This document shows positions 44,821-55,590 of a DNA stretch of 64,000 nucleotides, piece by piece. Position 1 is the first letter of the stretch. Each line of letters starts with the position of its first letter. A model generated the notes under the pieces. That model ran no database searches. It saw only the letters and a program-made list of their open reading frames with translations, and was not told the origin of the DNA. The stretch spans positions 372,001 to 436,000 of the forward strand of contig JAMPIV010009915.1 in the NCBI GenBank assembly GCA_024509875.1. The letters run 5' to 3'. This stretch comes from Oreohelix idahoensis. Lineage: Eukaryota; Mollusca; Gastropoda; Stylommatophora; Oreohelicidae. Both the position numbers and the translations under genes were made by a program.

Positions 44821-47336
44821 GTTAATTTGATCAAGATTGTTAAAACGGATTATAAAGCTGCATTGGGATGCAGGCTTTTAACAGGGGAGATATGTGATAA
44901 AATCACTCCTTTTAACACCCCGCTCAAATTCCCTGATTCGAAAAAATCTAGTAACGAAAACTTACAATCTATAAACCCCACTATTATATTTGAAAATTGC
45001 CAAGAGCAAGGTCAAACGTCTGCTTAGAATTGGAAAATACTTGACTTTTCTAACACAATAGTTTGAAAAAAGGGTACCCTTCCCCAAATCGTATACACAC
45101 CCGCCCTATTATTTAGTGGAGGTTGTAACTATAAATAACTCCAAATGTTTGAAATTATGCACCATTTACTAGCCTAACAGTCCACAATTGGCCCAAGATT
45201 TGAATCTTCAAAGACAAGCGTATTGAGTCCCATCCCCCAACAACACACAGCTCGTGTTTCCCTTCCCAATATTTTATGACGAAAGCCGGAAAAGTTGGCA
45301 GAAGAAAGAAAAGAAAAAAAAAAAACTTGTTACCTCGTCTTGAAACGGGAGAGAGGGGAAAAGGTGGGGGGTAAAATGGAAAGAATCAAGGCTAACTTAT
45401 GCTTTTGAAACTGAAACTGAAACCTAATTTGTGCAGAGAGGAGGGAGAGAGAGAGAAACTTAGATAACTTATATAGAGGGTAAATACAAATGGAGGTATT
45501 GAATCATAGCGATAATATTGTTTATTAAAATACCATACTATTCCCTTATAATACATTATCTTGCCTTATAGAAAAGTATTTTGTTCAGAATAAATATAGA
45601 GAAAAAGTACATAGAGGAAAACGATGAAGAAGAGTTAGATGAAAACTAGATAGGATGATAGAGGCCAAAGGGCAGTTTAAGAATCACTTTTAAAAATTGA
45701 AATCGACCCAATAATAACCGAGATATTGTAGAAAATAAAAATTGAGACAGACTGACAAACACACTGAGGAATGCTCAATTTTGAAAATCTTCGGATGTTA
45801 CATTTTAGGGGACGCGTTTTTGAACAGTCAAATTTGCTTGACTCGTTTGATTGGTTAACGATAGTTTAGGAGAGGGGGGATAAAACTAACGCGTTACCAG
45901 AATACGCTGCCACTTGAGAAAAATATTTCTACATCGTAGATTAAGATCAGACGCATAGCAGTTGTGACCTTAATGCCTTTGCAGTCTGGGTGACAGCGAT
46001 CTGCACCTGTGCCATTGATCACCAGTTAATCTTACTTTTGTGTGAAATATTTCATTGATTGCGGTAAGATAAATAATTTTATTGATATATTTTGTTAATA
46101 TGTAGAGGCAAACCCAGATAGGGGGGCCAAAATTTGTGGTGTACGACATTGCCATGGGAAAAGAATTACGACATCCCAGCAAGCATGCCTAAGCAGAATT
46201 ATTGAGAAACGAAAGTAAATTATGTTTGAATATTGCCATACAAAAACCATTACGACTGTAAGTCCAGAAAGCTACTGGCAGTCTTCTTCAGTATCACAGT
46301 GTACAATTGACGCCTGAAAACATACTTAGAATGATTGTACAAAAGAATTAGCAGGTTACAAGAAGACAACTGTATACCTATCTGATTGTATGGAAGAAAA
46401 TCATTGTTTAAGTGACAGGGGTGTTGCAGCCATATGGAAGAAGAATGTAAACACAGTACAGAGTGAAGTCAAATAAATTAAGGGCTAGTGCAAATGTTTG
46501 CACACGAGCCTGACCACGGATGATGGTAAGTTTGAGTAATTGTGGAAATATTATAGCCAGCATATAAAAGTAGAGGAATGTCCTTCTGTTTCAGGGTTAT
46601 ATTGCCTGTTACCAGCTGGTGACAGGAAAACCTGGTGAAGACATAATTGGAGGAAGAGAAAGCCTCAACAAACTGTATGCTGCATTTTATGGCCAAAGAA
46701 AGACCTTATGCTGAAATTTATATGATCTACTGAAACATACGTCAACTAGAAACAACAGGTGAAGTCCCCTTACGTGGGCTCTGAGAACTTATTCATAAAA
46801 AATTTCCACATGTGTACTATCTTATTCGTGGGCATGATGACAAAAATAGTCCTTCCCACCATTGACTTTCACTTTTAGACAGTACTACATCAGTCTGTGT
46901 TATACACCTACAGTGACATTTGTTTATTATCAAGATATGGACAAAGATTCCTACTTATTTATTTATTATATGTAAATACAGTTCGCTTCATTTTTAATCA
47001 TTCCTGCCCCAAAAAGATTTGAGGGGACAGGAAATTAAAATTGTAAAATAATTATCTAAACTTAACCCCAGTCTTTATTAGTTCAATTTCATTGAGTTAC
47101 AGTTGTGTTTGTTTTATGCACTTATCACTATACTTGCATTACCCTAGACACGTAGCCATATAAAACACATAACCATATCATAAAATATTTCCCGGAGTGA
47201 GATCTTCGAGAGGTAGCGGATAGGTACCATGAGAATACATCATCATCAACAATTAGACTCAGGGACTTACATAGCTTGACCTCACTCCGAGTACACGTAG
47301 CTTGGTAACGTCTATAACCTCTCCGGCACACACGCC
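44821..47336. other. Spacer between the duplicated segments, mostly unassigned
   Basis: A further open stretch at 44827-45027 may be degraded Gypsy sequence. From 45060 no family is recognised. Purine-rich runs occur at 45280-45480. A short exon-like frame at about 46596-46710 (see findings) is preceded by a pyrimidine tract ending TTTCAG. Junction to copy 2 is at 47336/47337. Confidence 0.45.
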
Positions 47337-50129
47337 ACAAACATAAAGGTATGTTTTCAGGCACTCGTAAGAAATAAAGAAGTAGAAAACTAGACAACAG
47401 AAAAAAAACAGACATGAGTGGCTTACCCAGGACTCGAACCCAGGATCTTCCGTGCGACAACCCCGCCTAGCTATGCAAGCGAATCACACTATCCTCCCTG
47501 CCATCTAGGCATCACCAAAAATGATGCTTCGATGACGGGTCATTAGTGCGACCCGCAACACATAACACCGGAAATTTACCATGGGCAGTCCAGCCTATTA
47601 ATGAAGCAATCACTTCTGTTGTTCCCCTATTATACAGTATAGGTCAGACTTACACAACACAAAGACCTTAATACTGTGTCTAGTAAATGATAGAAGACTA
47701 AGAACAGTAAGTACAGGACAGAGGGTAGGTTTTGGTATTGTACAAACATTTATAACACATAAGGAAGGGAAACCCGAGGCCTGTAAACAGTAAATAAATA
47801 TTAGACAAAATCTCTGAAGGACCCAGGATTAGACTGGAACCAGGCCAGGAGTAAGACAGCCGATTGGATAGTATAACAAACCTCTACACCCCAGGATAGA
47901 AGAGGAACAAGTAAGTAAGAAAGAAGGATATGATTAAATGATTAATTACTGGTCAATGATAACTGGCCATCCACTTTTTTTCTATGTAATAGAATTATGG
48001 AAAATGTGTTTTCTGTGTTTTAGTGCATTAAAAGTGCCAGGTTTGAATCACAATAAAGACATGCTCCAGTCTACTGAGCTGTAAATGGGTACCTGACTCT
48101 GCTCTTTGAGTTAGGGAAGGAAAAGGCAGCGTGGAAGGGAACTGGTCATTCCACCTCTCGATGCTGGACCAAGTATAGTGATGCCTCTAACACTTCACTT
48201 CCCTACAGCAGTATCAGCTATGGGACTATCTTTATCTTTTACCTTCTACAAGAAAGGTCTTACATTCTCAGTTTATATGTTTTGATACTTTCTAGAAGAA
48301 AGGTCTTTCATTCCCATTTTATGAGCTTTATTACTTTCTACAAGAAAGGTCTTTCATTCCCAGTTTATTTGTTTTGTTACTATGTGCAAGAAAGGGCTTA
48401 CATTCCTAGTTTATAAGCTGTTAGCTGTTACATTCTACAAGAAAGGTCTTACATTCCCAGTGTATATGCTTTGTTACTTTCAACAAGGAAGATTTAACAT
48501 ACCCAGTTTATACACACTGTTACTTTTGACAGTTCATATTACTTTTTAATTTCAACACTATCAGTTTATATTCGTAAATATCAACCATTACTGGCAACAA
48601 CCTCCAAAATTGGGCTATTTAATTAAAAGGGTTTGAAACAAAATATAAATATTACAATTCTTCTTCTTTGATCCACTGTCACTGAGCGTCAGCTCTTGGT
48701 GACCTAAATATTACAATCCAGGTCAAACAAGATTAACATTTTAAGGAAAAACAATATCAAACAAAGCCACATCATTTTCTCATTTGCCAAACCCATCAAC
48801 TTCAAATGTCAGGTCTCTTAAAACAACAGAGCTTTATTTCTCATCAACAATAAACACATATATGCTTCTGGTCCATATTAGGCTGGGAATGCCAGGACTG
48901 AAATTATCCTACTGAACTAATGAAGGTAAAGATGGAGAAACAATGTAAAATCAATAATGTATTAACTGATTCCATACGTAATTATTTTCGGCCATTATGG
49001 CGATACGACAAAACACGATTAAAGATGAAGATAAATGTGAAAAAATCCCTTCAAACGCAAATAAAAGACATTGAAGCTTGTTGAAATTTGCCCAGTTTTG
49101 TGTTTACTTCCGTTCGAGATAAATTCTGGGCAGTATAAAATATCAGAATAGAAAGAAACAACGAAATAAATCAGTGTCTTTTAAAAGATCTTGCGGCCAC
49201 AGCGGTCGGCCATTGTGTCTTTTAATAGATCTTACGTACGGAATCAGTTAAAACAGCGAATAGATTCATGTGATACTCCATGTCAGAGGAAATTGTGATG
49301 AGAAATCAGCCCCTTTGTCTGACTCGTCATGCACCAATGGTTAGTAGGGAAACTGGATAAGAAGATAAACTAACAAATGATATAATCAAACAGAACATAT
49401 GATGGGAAGAGCAGGGAAGGGTTGAAAAGTGAAGAACAGCAAACAGTGTTGGTTGGGAAAGAAGTCGGTGAATGACAGACAGGCACAGGGAAGGTATTAA
49501 TAACAAACAGTGTTGGGGAAGAAGTCGGTGAATGAGAGACAGGCACAGGGAAGGTATTATAATGTTATCAAAATTATAACAAGGAGAAATATTGATAGGA
49601 ATTTTCTGAGAACGACAGAAATTATATACCAGATACAAATAGGAGCCACAGAAGTTGAAAATGAACTGGGCAATTAGTAAGCATGGATTCGTTCTTTCAC
49701 TTGATCCATCCCCTCTCTGTAGCATCGTTTGGATAAGCGGTTGGAGGGCTTTCCGCTTACGACACAGTTACCTGGTTCCTGGTTCAAAATCTGGTAGCAT
49801 CACATTCCATTCTACCCAGCTGTAAATGGGTAACTGACTCTGCTCTTGAGTTTGAGAAAGCAAAGGCAGCAAGGAAGGGAAACTGGTCACCCCACCTTAT
49901 TAAAAAAGCTGGATTTAGTATAGTGAAGTCTCTAACACTTCATTCCCCTACAGCAGTAGCTGCAATGGAACTACCGTTACCATTAAAAAAAAAATTCTCT
50001 CTATACAGTGAAAAAAACAGGTCTAGCTATGACAGGGGTTCTTAACCTGTGGGGCATACAGAGGGAATACAAGGGAGGTGTGAGGTAGCCTACCAGAAAA
50101 TGTATCACAATTGCTTTCTCACATCATAA
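47337..50129. repeat. Segmental duplication, copy 2
   Basis: Direct copy of 41583-44068, 2793 bp. It begins inside SINE-2, about 7 bp in from the copy-1 insertion edge, and its right flank runs on into the rest of the hAT element, so that flank is ancestral. It differs mainly by the 282-bp MITE at 48966 and by keeping two small segments lost from copy 1, near 47432 and 49810. It includes SINE-4 copies at 48045-48230 and 49735-49985. Confidence 0.95.
48966..49247. mobile_element. MITE with TTAA target site (piggyBac-type)
   Basis: 282 bp flanked by TTAA (48962-48965 and 49248-49251). Ends are CTGATTCCATACGTAA and its inverse with one mismatch (TTACGTACGGAATCAG). The first duplication copy has the uninterrupted site TATTAAAACAGCG at about 43194, which proves both the boundaries and the TTAA duplication. 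No coding sequence. TTAA is the preference of piggyBac (and Kolobok) transposases. Confidence 0.95.
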
Positions 50130-50252
50130 AATTGTACATTTTAGGATCAAATTCTCTGTACATAATGTTTGTATGAAAATCAATACAGCTCAGTGCCACC
50201 ATTTGATGACCTGTGTTTGTGAGAACCTGGCTGGAAATAAAATTCTCCATAG

Positions 50253-50743
50253 GTAAAAGGATCCCATTACATGCCTATTGAGGCATATTGGGAATATGGT
50301 CTTCTTCTTCTTCCGTCATTAGCCACCGACCGTCAAAGCAGTCAGTGGCCATTACGCCTAGTGGCGTCTTAGGGCAACAGCAGATAGGTTTTCTTTGCCA
50401 TTGTTTCCCATCACGCCTAGTGGCGTCTTTAGGGCAACGGCAAATCAACCAATTTGCTGTTGTTTCCGTAATCGAAGTGACTGGCAAACGGGTGATCAGC
50501 CCGTTGTGATGGGAATATGGTGTTTGGCCAGTATTTTCTTGACCATCGGCTCACTAGGGGCGATGTGGTCAGCATCACGCCGGCCGCCTCAACCTTCCCA
50601 GAGTTGTTCTGGTACCCAATTCATGAGGCTGGGTCGACCTCGGAGCTGTTTGTGGTCTAAAAAAAATCCCCTCAACTGGGGATCGAACCATGGACCACTG
50701 AGCTAGAAAGCCAGTGCACTAACCACTGCGCTACCGTGGTTCC
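50253..50743 (-). mobile_element. SINE-1 copy, itself interrupted
   Basis: Flanked by AAAATTCTCCATAG (50239-50252) and AAAATTCCCCATAG (50744-50757), one mismatch in 14. The minus-strand head has TAGCGCAGTGGTTAGTGC and GGTTCGATCCCC. The 3' part is split by a SINE-3 insertion at 50300-50509. Confidence 0.92.
50300..50509 (-). mobile_element. SINE-3 copy (LINE-C-tailed), nested
   Basis: 210 bp flanked by an 11-bp duplication TGGGAATATGG (50289-50299 and 50510-50520). Minus strand: two partial copies of CACTAGGCGT-containing sequence, then GGCCACTGACTGCTTTGACG, GTGGCTAATGACGG and an AAGAAGAAGAAG tail. The last about 60 bp match the 3' end of LINE-C at 54745-55085. No clear tRNA head seen. Confidence 0.92.
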
Positions 50744-51148
50744 AAAATTCCCCATAGTAACATCTTAATTATGTCTATTTATTTGAGAAAAAAAACAGAA
50801 GGTTCACTCTCAGGGGAAGTGTGAGGGAAAAATGGTTAAGACTTGCTGATCTAAGACAAACCCAGAATACAATATAAGGAGGCTACAATATAAATAACTT
50901 GTTTGTAGCACAAACAGCAAAACTAAAAAAAAAAAAAAAAAATACAGCAGAAGTAGAAAATGAAAAGGTCGAGACAGAATGTTAGATCTGCTACTATAAC
51001 AAATAGCAGAAAAGAACTTTGAACATCACCTAAACAATACCAGCGATTATCTGCAGAAAAAAGACCCCACTTGAATGCTATGTAATGATAAATGGAACAA
51101 TGCAAAACACACAAATTCAATTACTTGAATATATTGATGATATCCAAT

Positions 51149-51426
51149 GGAGCCGCGGTAACACAGTGGTTAGTGCACTGGCTTCTGAGCTCAGCAGTCC
51201 ATGGTTCGATCCCCAGTTGAGGTGGGATTTTTTAGACCACAAATGGCTCTAGGGTCGACCCAGCCTCATGAATTGGGTACCAGAGCAACTCTGGGAAAGT
51301 TACAAGTGGCCGATGTGATGCTGGCAACATCACCCCTAGTGTGCCATATGATCAAGAAAATATGGGCCTAACAACATATTCCCAATATGCCACAATGGGC
51401 ATGTAATGGGATCCTTTACCTTTTTA
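51149..51426 (+). mobile_element. SINE-1 copy
   Basis: Head GGAGCCGCGGTAACACAGTG, with A-box-like AACACAGTGGTTAGTGC and B-box GGTTCGATCCCC. The tail CATGTAATGGGATCCTTTAC is followed by a short duplication CCAATGGA (51144-51151 and 51427-51434). Confidence 0.92.
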
Positions 51427-51674
51427 CCAATGGAACATGCCCTACTGAGATTAAGAGTATCAATCAATCAATACCCTTAGGCTCTCCAAAGACCATAGAC
51501 CTTCAATAAAAACATGCTTAGTGGGCCTGTCGCATGCCATAATCTCAAGGTCTTTCCATGTCCTTACCAGAGAACCTTCTTCTGTCTTGGATGGCTGAAT
51601 GTTATTTTATTTCACTGGATGATTTATCAGGGCCCGTAAGGGGAGCTAACAACAGTAACACTGTAACCTACCAT

Positions 51675-51885
51675 CTTCTTCTTCTTCTTCCGTCCTTAGC
51701 CAACGACCGGCAAAGCAGTCAGTGGCCATTACGCCTAGTGGCGTCTTAAGGGCAACAGCGAATAGATTTTCTTTGCAGTTGTTCCCATCACGCCTAATGG
51801 TGTCTTTAGGGCAACGACAAATCAATCCGTTTGTTGTTGTTTCCGTAATCAAAGTGACTGGCAAACGGGTGATCAGCCCGTTGGG
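51675..51885 (-). mobile_element. SINE-3 copy (LINE-C-tailed)
   Basis: 211 bp flanked by the 12-bp duplication GTAACCTACCAT (51663-51674 and 51886-51897). Same length and orientation as the copy at 50300, which fixes both ends of the family: 5' CAACGGGCTGATCACCCG and 3' (AAG)n. Confidence 0.93.
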
Positions 51886-52329
51886 GTAACCTACCATGCA
51901 TATCGTAAAAAGTGACTAAGGAGAATGGGATCGGCACTGCAGGGCATGGGAATAGCTACCTCATTGTGCAGAAACTTTAACTCACAAAAACTTCAACATC
52001 AGAATATGCTAAGCAAAAAACTGCATTTCCAAATACTGAAAATACATCCAACGTAATAAATTTTGGCCAATAAACTTAAAGATAAAGTGTTACATGGAAA
52101 CAATTGAACTGTATCAACATGAATCTTGTTCACTAAGCAAACAAATAAGAAAACAACTGTAAATGACACGGATATGATGTCTAAGAAGAATTAAGAATTC
52201 TATGAAAAGCTAAAGTAACAAATGAAGAATTCTTGAAAAGAGCTAAATAAGAAAGAAATATAATTACAATAAGGAGCACTCAAAAACATCTTAACAATGG
52301 GGAAAAGGGCATAAGAATTTCAGGACGAA

Positions 52330-52740
52330 TGACAGAAAAGATAATAAACATTACATCATGGGAAGAAACGCACTGAGGAAGCCTGTTAATTGCATTATGA
52401 GGCAGTCCTTGTTCTGAAATTCCCAGGTTAAGAGAGATAGCAGGAGACTGAAAAATACACGGAGAACTGGAATGTCTGTCTCCACATTAGAAGGATAAAG
52501 TAGGCATGGAACAACTGTGAACAGATGGCACAGGACAGGAGGACTTGGCATGCATTAGTTTATGGACTACGCTGCTTGGAGAGCTGAAAAGTACTGATGA
52601 TTTTTTTTTTGTAATAAAGTTTTGCCTTGTTTTGGCGATGCGCCTCCCGTTCAACCTAGTCGGTTACATTAGGGCGCATGTCCAAACATAAAAGACCCTT
52701 AGGTCTGAGATTATCATACACAATAGTACTGATGATAATG
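52330..52740 (+). pseudogene. LINE-E 3' end fragment with a nested insertion
   Basis: Matches the tail at 36640: GAGGAAGCCTGTTAATTGCA, GGCAGTCCTTGTTCTGAAAT, then ACAGATGGCACAGGACAGGA and GGACTTGGCATGC. Frames are broken. A 123-bp insertion lies near its 3' end (52602-52724). Confidence 0.8.
52602..52724 (-). mobile_element. Short retroposed insertion, 123 bp
   Basis: Flanked by a 12-bp duplication AGTACTGATGAT (52590-52601 and 52725-52736). A T run next to the left duplication marks a poly(A) end on the minus strand. The body (for example CGATGCGCCTCCCGTTCAAC on +) matches no other copy in this window. It could be a short SINE, a LINE tail or a retroposed small RNA. Confidence 0.85.
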
Positions 52741-52915
52741 GGAAGAAGACAACAAAAGAAATGATAACAGTATATCAAGACCTGAAATCTGTGGATGGAC
52801 ATAACTCTTCTGTTCAATGATGGCAGATTAAGAGACAGCAAAGAAGTTCATATGGCTTGACCATAAGAAAAAAAAAAAGTACAAGGTCATAACAATATAC
52901 CAAACCTGTGCATAC

Positions 52916-53053
52916 CTTGTGATGTAGCCTCCTGTGGGGCCTCCACCATTGCCCTGGTCTACCATCACTCTGGGCCCATTGGTATTGATTTTCCCATCTT
53001 CAGATGCCTTCCAGGCTTTATTGTAGTCTGAACCCTTTTCAAAATTTTTAGAC
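52916..53053 (-). CDS. SNAP25: SNAP-25, linker exon
   Basis: A 138-nt exon encoding 45 full residues between two split Arg codons: Ser-Lys-Asn-Phe-Glu-Lys-Gly-Ser-Asp-Tyr-Asn-Lys-Ala-Trp, then Glu-Asp-Gly-Lys-Ile-Asn-Thr-Asn-Gly-Pro-Arg-Val-Met-Val-Asp and Gly-Pro-Thr-Gly-Gly-Tyr-Ile-Thr. It is the flexible loop that joins the two SNARE helices of SNAP-25 along the plasma membrane. The acceptor is TATATCTCACAG and the donor ACAAG|GTATGC. Phases match the exons on either side (2 nt carried out each time). No lesions. The acidic Glu-Asp-Gly-Lys and Val-Met-Val-Asp motifs are typical of the linker in invertebrate SNAP-25 proteins. Confidence 0.97.
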
Positions 53054-53250
53054 CTGTGAGATATAACAATATTATATACACTGTTACTTTCTTTTTTAAA
53101 AAGTGTCATTGGTAAACACAGACTCTTTCCTATCTATCTCTTGATGTTATCTTCCCATTTATAGTGCTGTCTTCCTCTTGCACTTCCTTCAACTCTTCCT
53201 ATGGTTCCAGTAAGATGTTATCTCTTTTCATTCCTAAGCTTTTCTAGGAC

Positions 53251-53819
53251 CTGTTAAGTCATGTTTTATTAATGGGAGTTAGGTGTTAAAGATTTGTATG
53301 TATGGGTCGGTTTTTTGTACACACGTTAGTTAGCACGCTTCAGTGATGAGATGATTTTTTAGTTGGGGGCTTTATGCTCGGTAATTTTTGAACACAGCTC
53401 AACTGAGTGGTTGCTAGTTTGTTTTTTAAAAATAGGATAAAGAAAGTTTTTGAATGTTCTTAGTGATGTTTTTGGGAAGAGACAGTTGAGCTGAGCTATA
53501 GTCTCACGCGGTTAGTTCGCGCATGAGTAATTTTTACTGAGCTGTTCTGAGAAGTTGTAATCTCGTGACAGTGTGTGACTGGCAGGGCTCCGGGATGGTC
53601 CTTCCATCTCGCGAGTGCGTTCCAGGGTATTTTTGTGAAAGAGAGAAACAAACTAGCAGCCACTCAGTTGAGCTGTGTTCAAAAATTACAGAGTATAAAG
53701 CCCCCAACTAAAAAATCATCTCATCACTAAAGCGTGCTAACTAACGTGTGTACAAAAAACCGACCCATACATACAAATCTTTAACACCTAACTCCCATTA
53801 ATAAAACATGACTTAACAG
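53251..53819. mobile_element. Long inverted-repeat (foldback) element
   Basis: Arms of about 170 bp, 53251-53422 and 53649-53819, are inverse copies with few mismatches. The left arm starts CTGTTAAGTCATGTTTTATT and the right ends AATAAAACATGACTTAACAG. The about 225-bp centre contains CpG-rich sequence (TCTCGCGAGT-like). The target site is ambiguous: AC dinucleotides flank the full arms, or TTAA if the first and last three bases are chance. No coding sequence. Confidence 0.9.
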
Positions 53820-54269
53820 ACTCTCTTTACGTGTTTTCTCCTCTTTCCATGAGATGTGCCCTGTTCTTCTATTTATCCACATTTAAAGCTTCTATGATAA
53901 TTCTTCAAACACTAAAACACAGCTTGAACCTATCTTTTAACAAAGCGCTCTGTACCTTCACACAGGGATTTCATTACCAATGCAAACTGTTTGCAAAGTT
54001 ATTTTTGTTTTCTCTAAATAATGTAATACTTGTAAGCCTAACTAGCACTGACTATGTTCCAAGCTAACATATTAACACCCAACTACATAAGCAATAATGA
54101 TTACAGACTGAAATAGTCCTTTGCAATAATCTTATTTGGGATTGGACAGCTGTGTGCCAGTGACATAAATTATTTCTTCAGATCTCAATGCACTAATGAG
54201 AACAAACTAAGAAGAAATGTCACTTTGATCATTCAGTCTTTTGTTTATATGGTATAACTTCATTTATTC

Positions 54270-54640
54270 ATGACCCTGAGTTCCACAAAGAGCGACAAAT
54301 GTATGCCAGGTCCTCCTATCTTGTGCCATCCACACAAGATCTTTTCATGTCCTTTTCATGCCTTTCATTTCTGTCTCCAGTTCTCGTCTCCATGTGTTTT
54401 CCAGTCTGTTTCTACCTCTCTTACCCTGGGGATCCTAGAGTAAGGGCTGTCTTGTAATGCTATCAGCAGGTTTCCTCAATGTGTGTCCTATCCGTTGCCA
54501 GGGTCTTCTTTCTTATCTTCAGTTCCACTGGTACCTGTTTGGTTCTTGTCATCAGTTCTACACTGTTGATCCTATCATACCATTTCAATCCTTCTATTCA
54601 ATGCAAGCACCCATTAATGTAAGTTTTAGAGTACAATCAT
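54270..54640 (-). pseudogene. LINE-E 3' end fragment, minus strand
   Basis: On + it reads TGTATGCCAGGTCCTCCTAT, CTTGTGCCATCCACACAAGA, then CTCTTACCCTGGGGATCC and GGTTTCCTCAATGTGTGTCC, the inverse of the LINE-E tail at 36640. Frames are broken. Confidence 0.8.
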
Positions 54641-54744
54641 TTCAGGTGCCTAATCTAGAGATTTTCCTAGAAGAAAAAAGGTGAGTATGCAGCCCAAACT
54701 AGTTTTGGCTTCTTCTGTGCTGCATCATGAGTCTCCTTAATAGA

Positions 54745-55085
54745 GGACTTTTCCCCGTCGTCTTAGATGGCTGAGTAGAATTTAAATTATTTACTCTGGA
54801 TGTCATTTACCCTCAGAAGAGACCCTGGTGCCATCAGAAGAACAGCTATGCTATAGACCCCTGAAGGAAAGCGAAAGAGAGGCCGACCAAAAACAACTTG
54901 GCAGAGAACTGTGGAGGCTGAAATGCAAAGAATGAACCAGAGCTGAGGCAGTATGCGAAGGATGGCCGCTGAGCAAGCAAAGTGGAAGCAGTTTGTTGCT
55001 ACCCTACAAGATGCTACCAGGCGTGATGGCCACTGACTGCTTTGATAGTCAGTGGCTAAGGATCAAAGAAAGAAGAAGACGTCCT
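54745..55085 (+). pseudogene. LINE-C 3' end fragment
   Basis: Coding trace Glu-Arg-Gly-Arg-Pro-Lys-Thr-Thr-Trp-Gln-Arg-Thr-Val-Glu-Ala-Glu-Met, then Ala-Lys-Trp-Lys-Gln-Phe-Val-Ala-Thr-Leu, the C-terminus of a non-LTR retrotransposon protein. The 3' UTR follows: CAGGCGTGATGGCCACTGAC, TCAGTGGCTAAGGATCAAAG and AAGAAGAAG. It is the tail shared with SINE-3. Confidence 0.85.
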
Positions 55086-55137
55086 TTACATACCTGCTGA
55101 CAATTTTGTGGCTATCTAGAGGATGGGGTATCCACTA

Positions 55138-55275
55138 ACATCATCATCATCATTTTCCTTCTGCTCCTTATGGAGCACAGAGCCACAACTGCAGCTGGCC
55201 CCCTTGCAGGAATCTTGCACAAAGCATCCACATGCTTTTCCAGTGGTGGTTTCTGTAGAATGTGAGCCCCATACA
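55138..55275 (-). repeat. R1 interspersed repeat copy
   Basis: ATCATCATCATCATTTTCCT, CTCCTTATGGAGCACAGAGC, CCTTGCAGGAATCTTGCAC and GTGGTGGTTTCTGTAG match R1. Its right part is included in the following tandem array. Confidence 0.8.
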
Positions 55276-55590
55276 TGACCTCTCATTACTCGGTATGACA
55301 TACATGACCTCTCATTACTCTGTTGTATGACATACATGACCTCTCATTAGTCTATTGTATGCTTTTCCAGTGGTGGTTTCTGTAGCAATGTGAGCCCCAT
55401 ACATGACCTCTCATTACTCGGTATGACATACATGACCTCTCATTACTCTGTTGTATGACATACATGACCTCTCATTAGTCTATTGTATGACATACATGAC
55501 CTCTCATTACTCTGTTGTATGACATACATGACCTCTCATTACTCTGTTGTATGACATACATGACCTCTCATTACTCTGTATGACATACAT
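55256..55590. repeat. 32-bp tandem repeat with a higher-order duplication
   Basis: Units GTATGACATACATGACCTCT plus CATTACTCTGTT. A larger block that starts in R1 (CTTTTCCAGTGGTGGTTTCT) is present twice (about 55228 and 55351). Confidence 0.93.

Larger units (their letters stand above)
50033..50848. mobile_element. hAT-type element containing nested SINEs
   Basis: Starts CAGGGGTTCTTAACC and ends GGTTAAGACTTGCTG, flanked by AGCTATGA (50025-50032) and ATCTAAGA (50849-50856), an 8-bp duplication with two mismatches. Without the nested SINE-1 and its duplicated site it would be about 310 bp. Only the left about 95 bp is present in duplication copy 1 (from about 43974). No transposase sequence. 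Confidence 0.75.

Noticed and set aside
41583..50129. The two 2.5-kb copies as LTRs of the Gypsy element between them
   Set aside because: The copies contain pieces of unrelated older elements (LINE-B tail, SINE-2, hAT left end) that continue into the outer flanks, and only a pol fragment lies between them.
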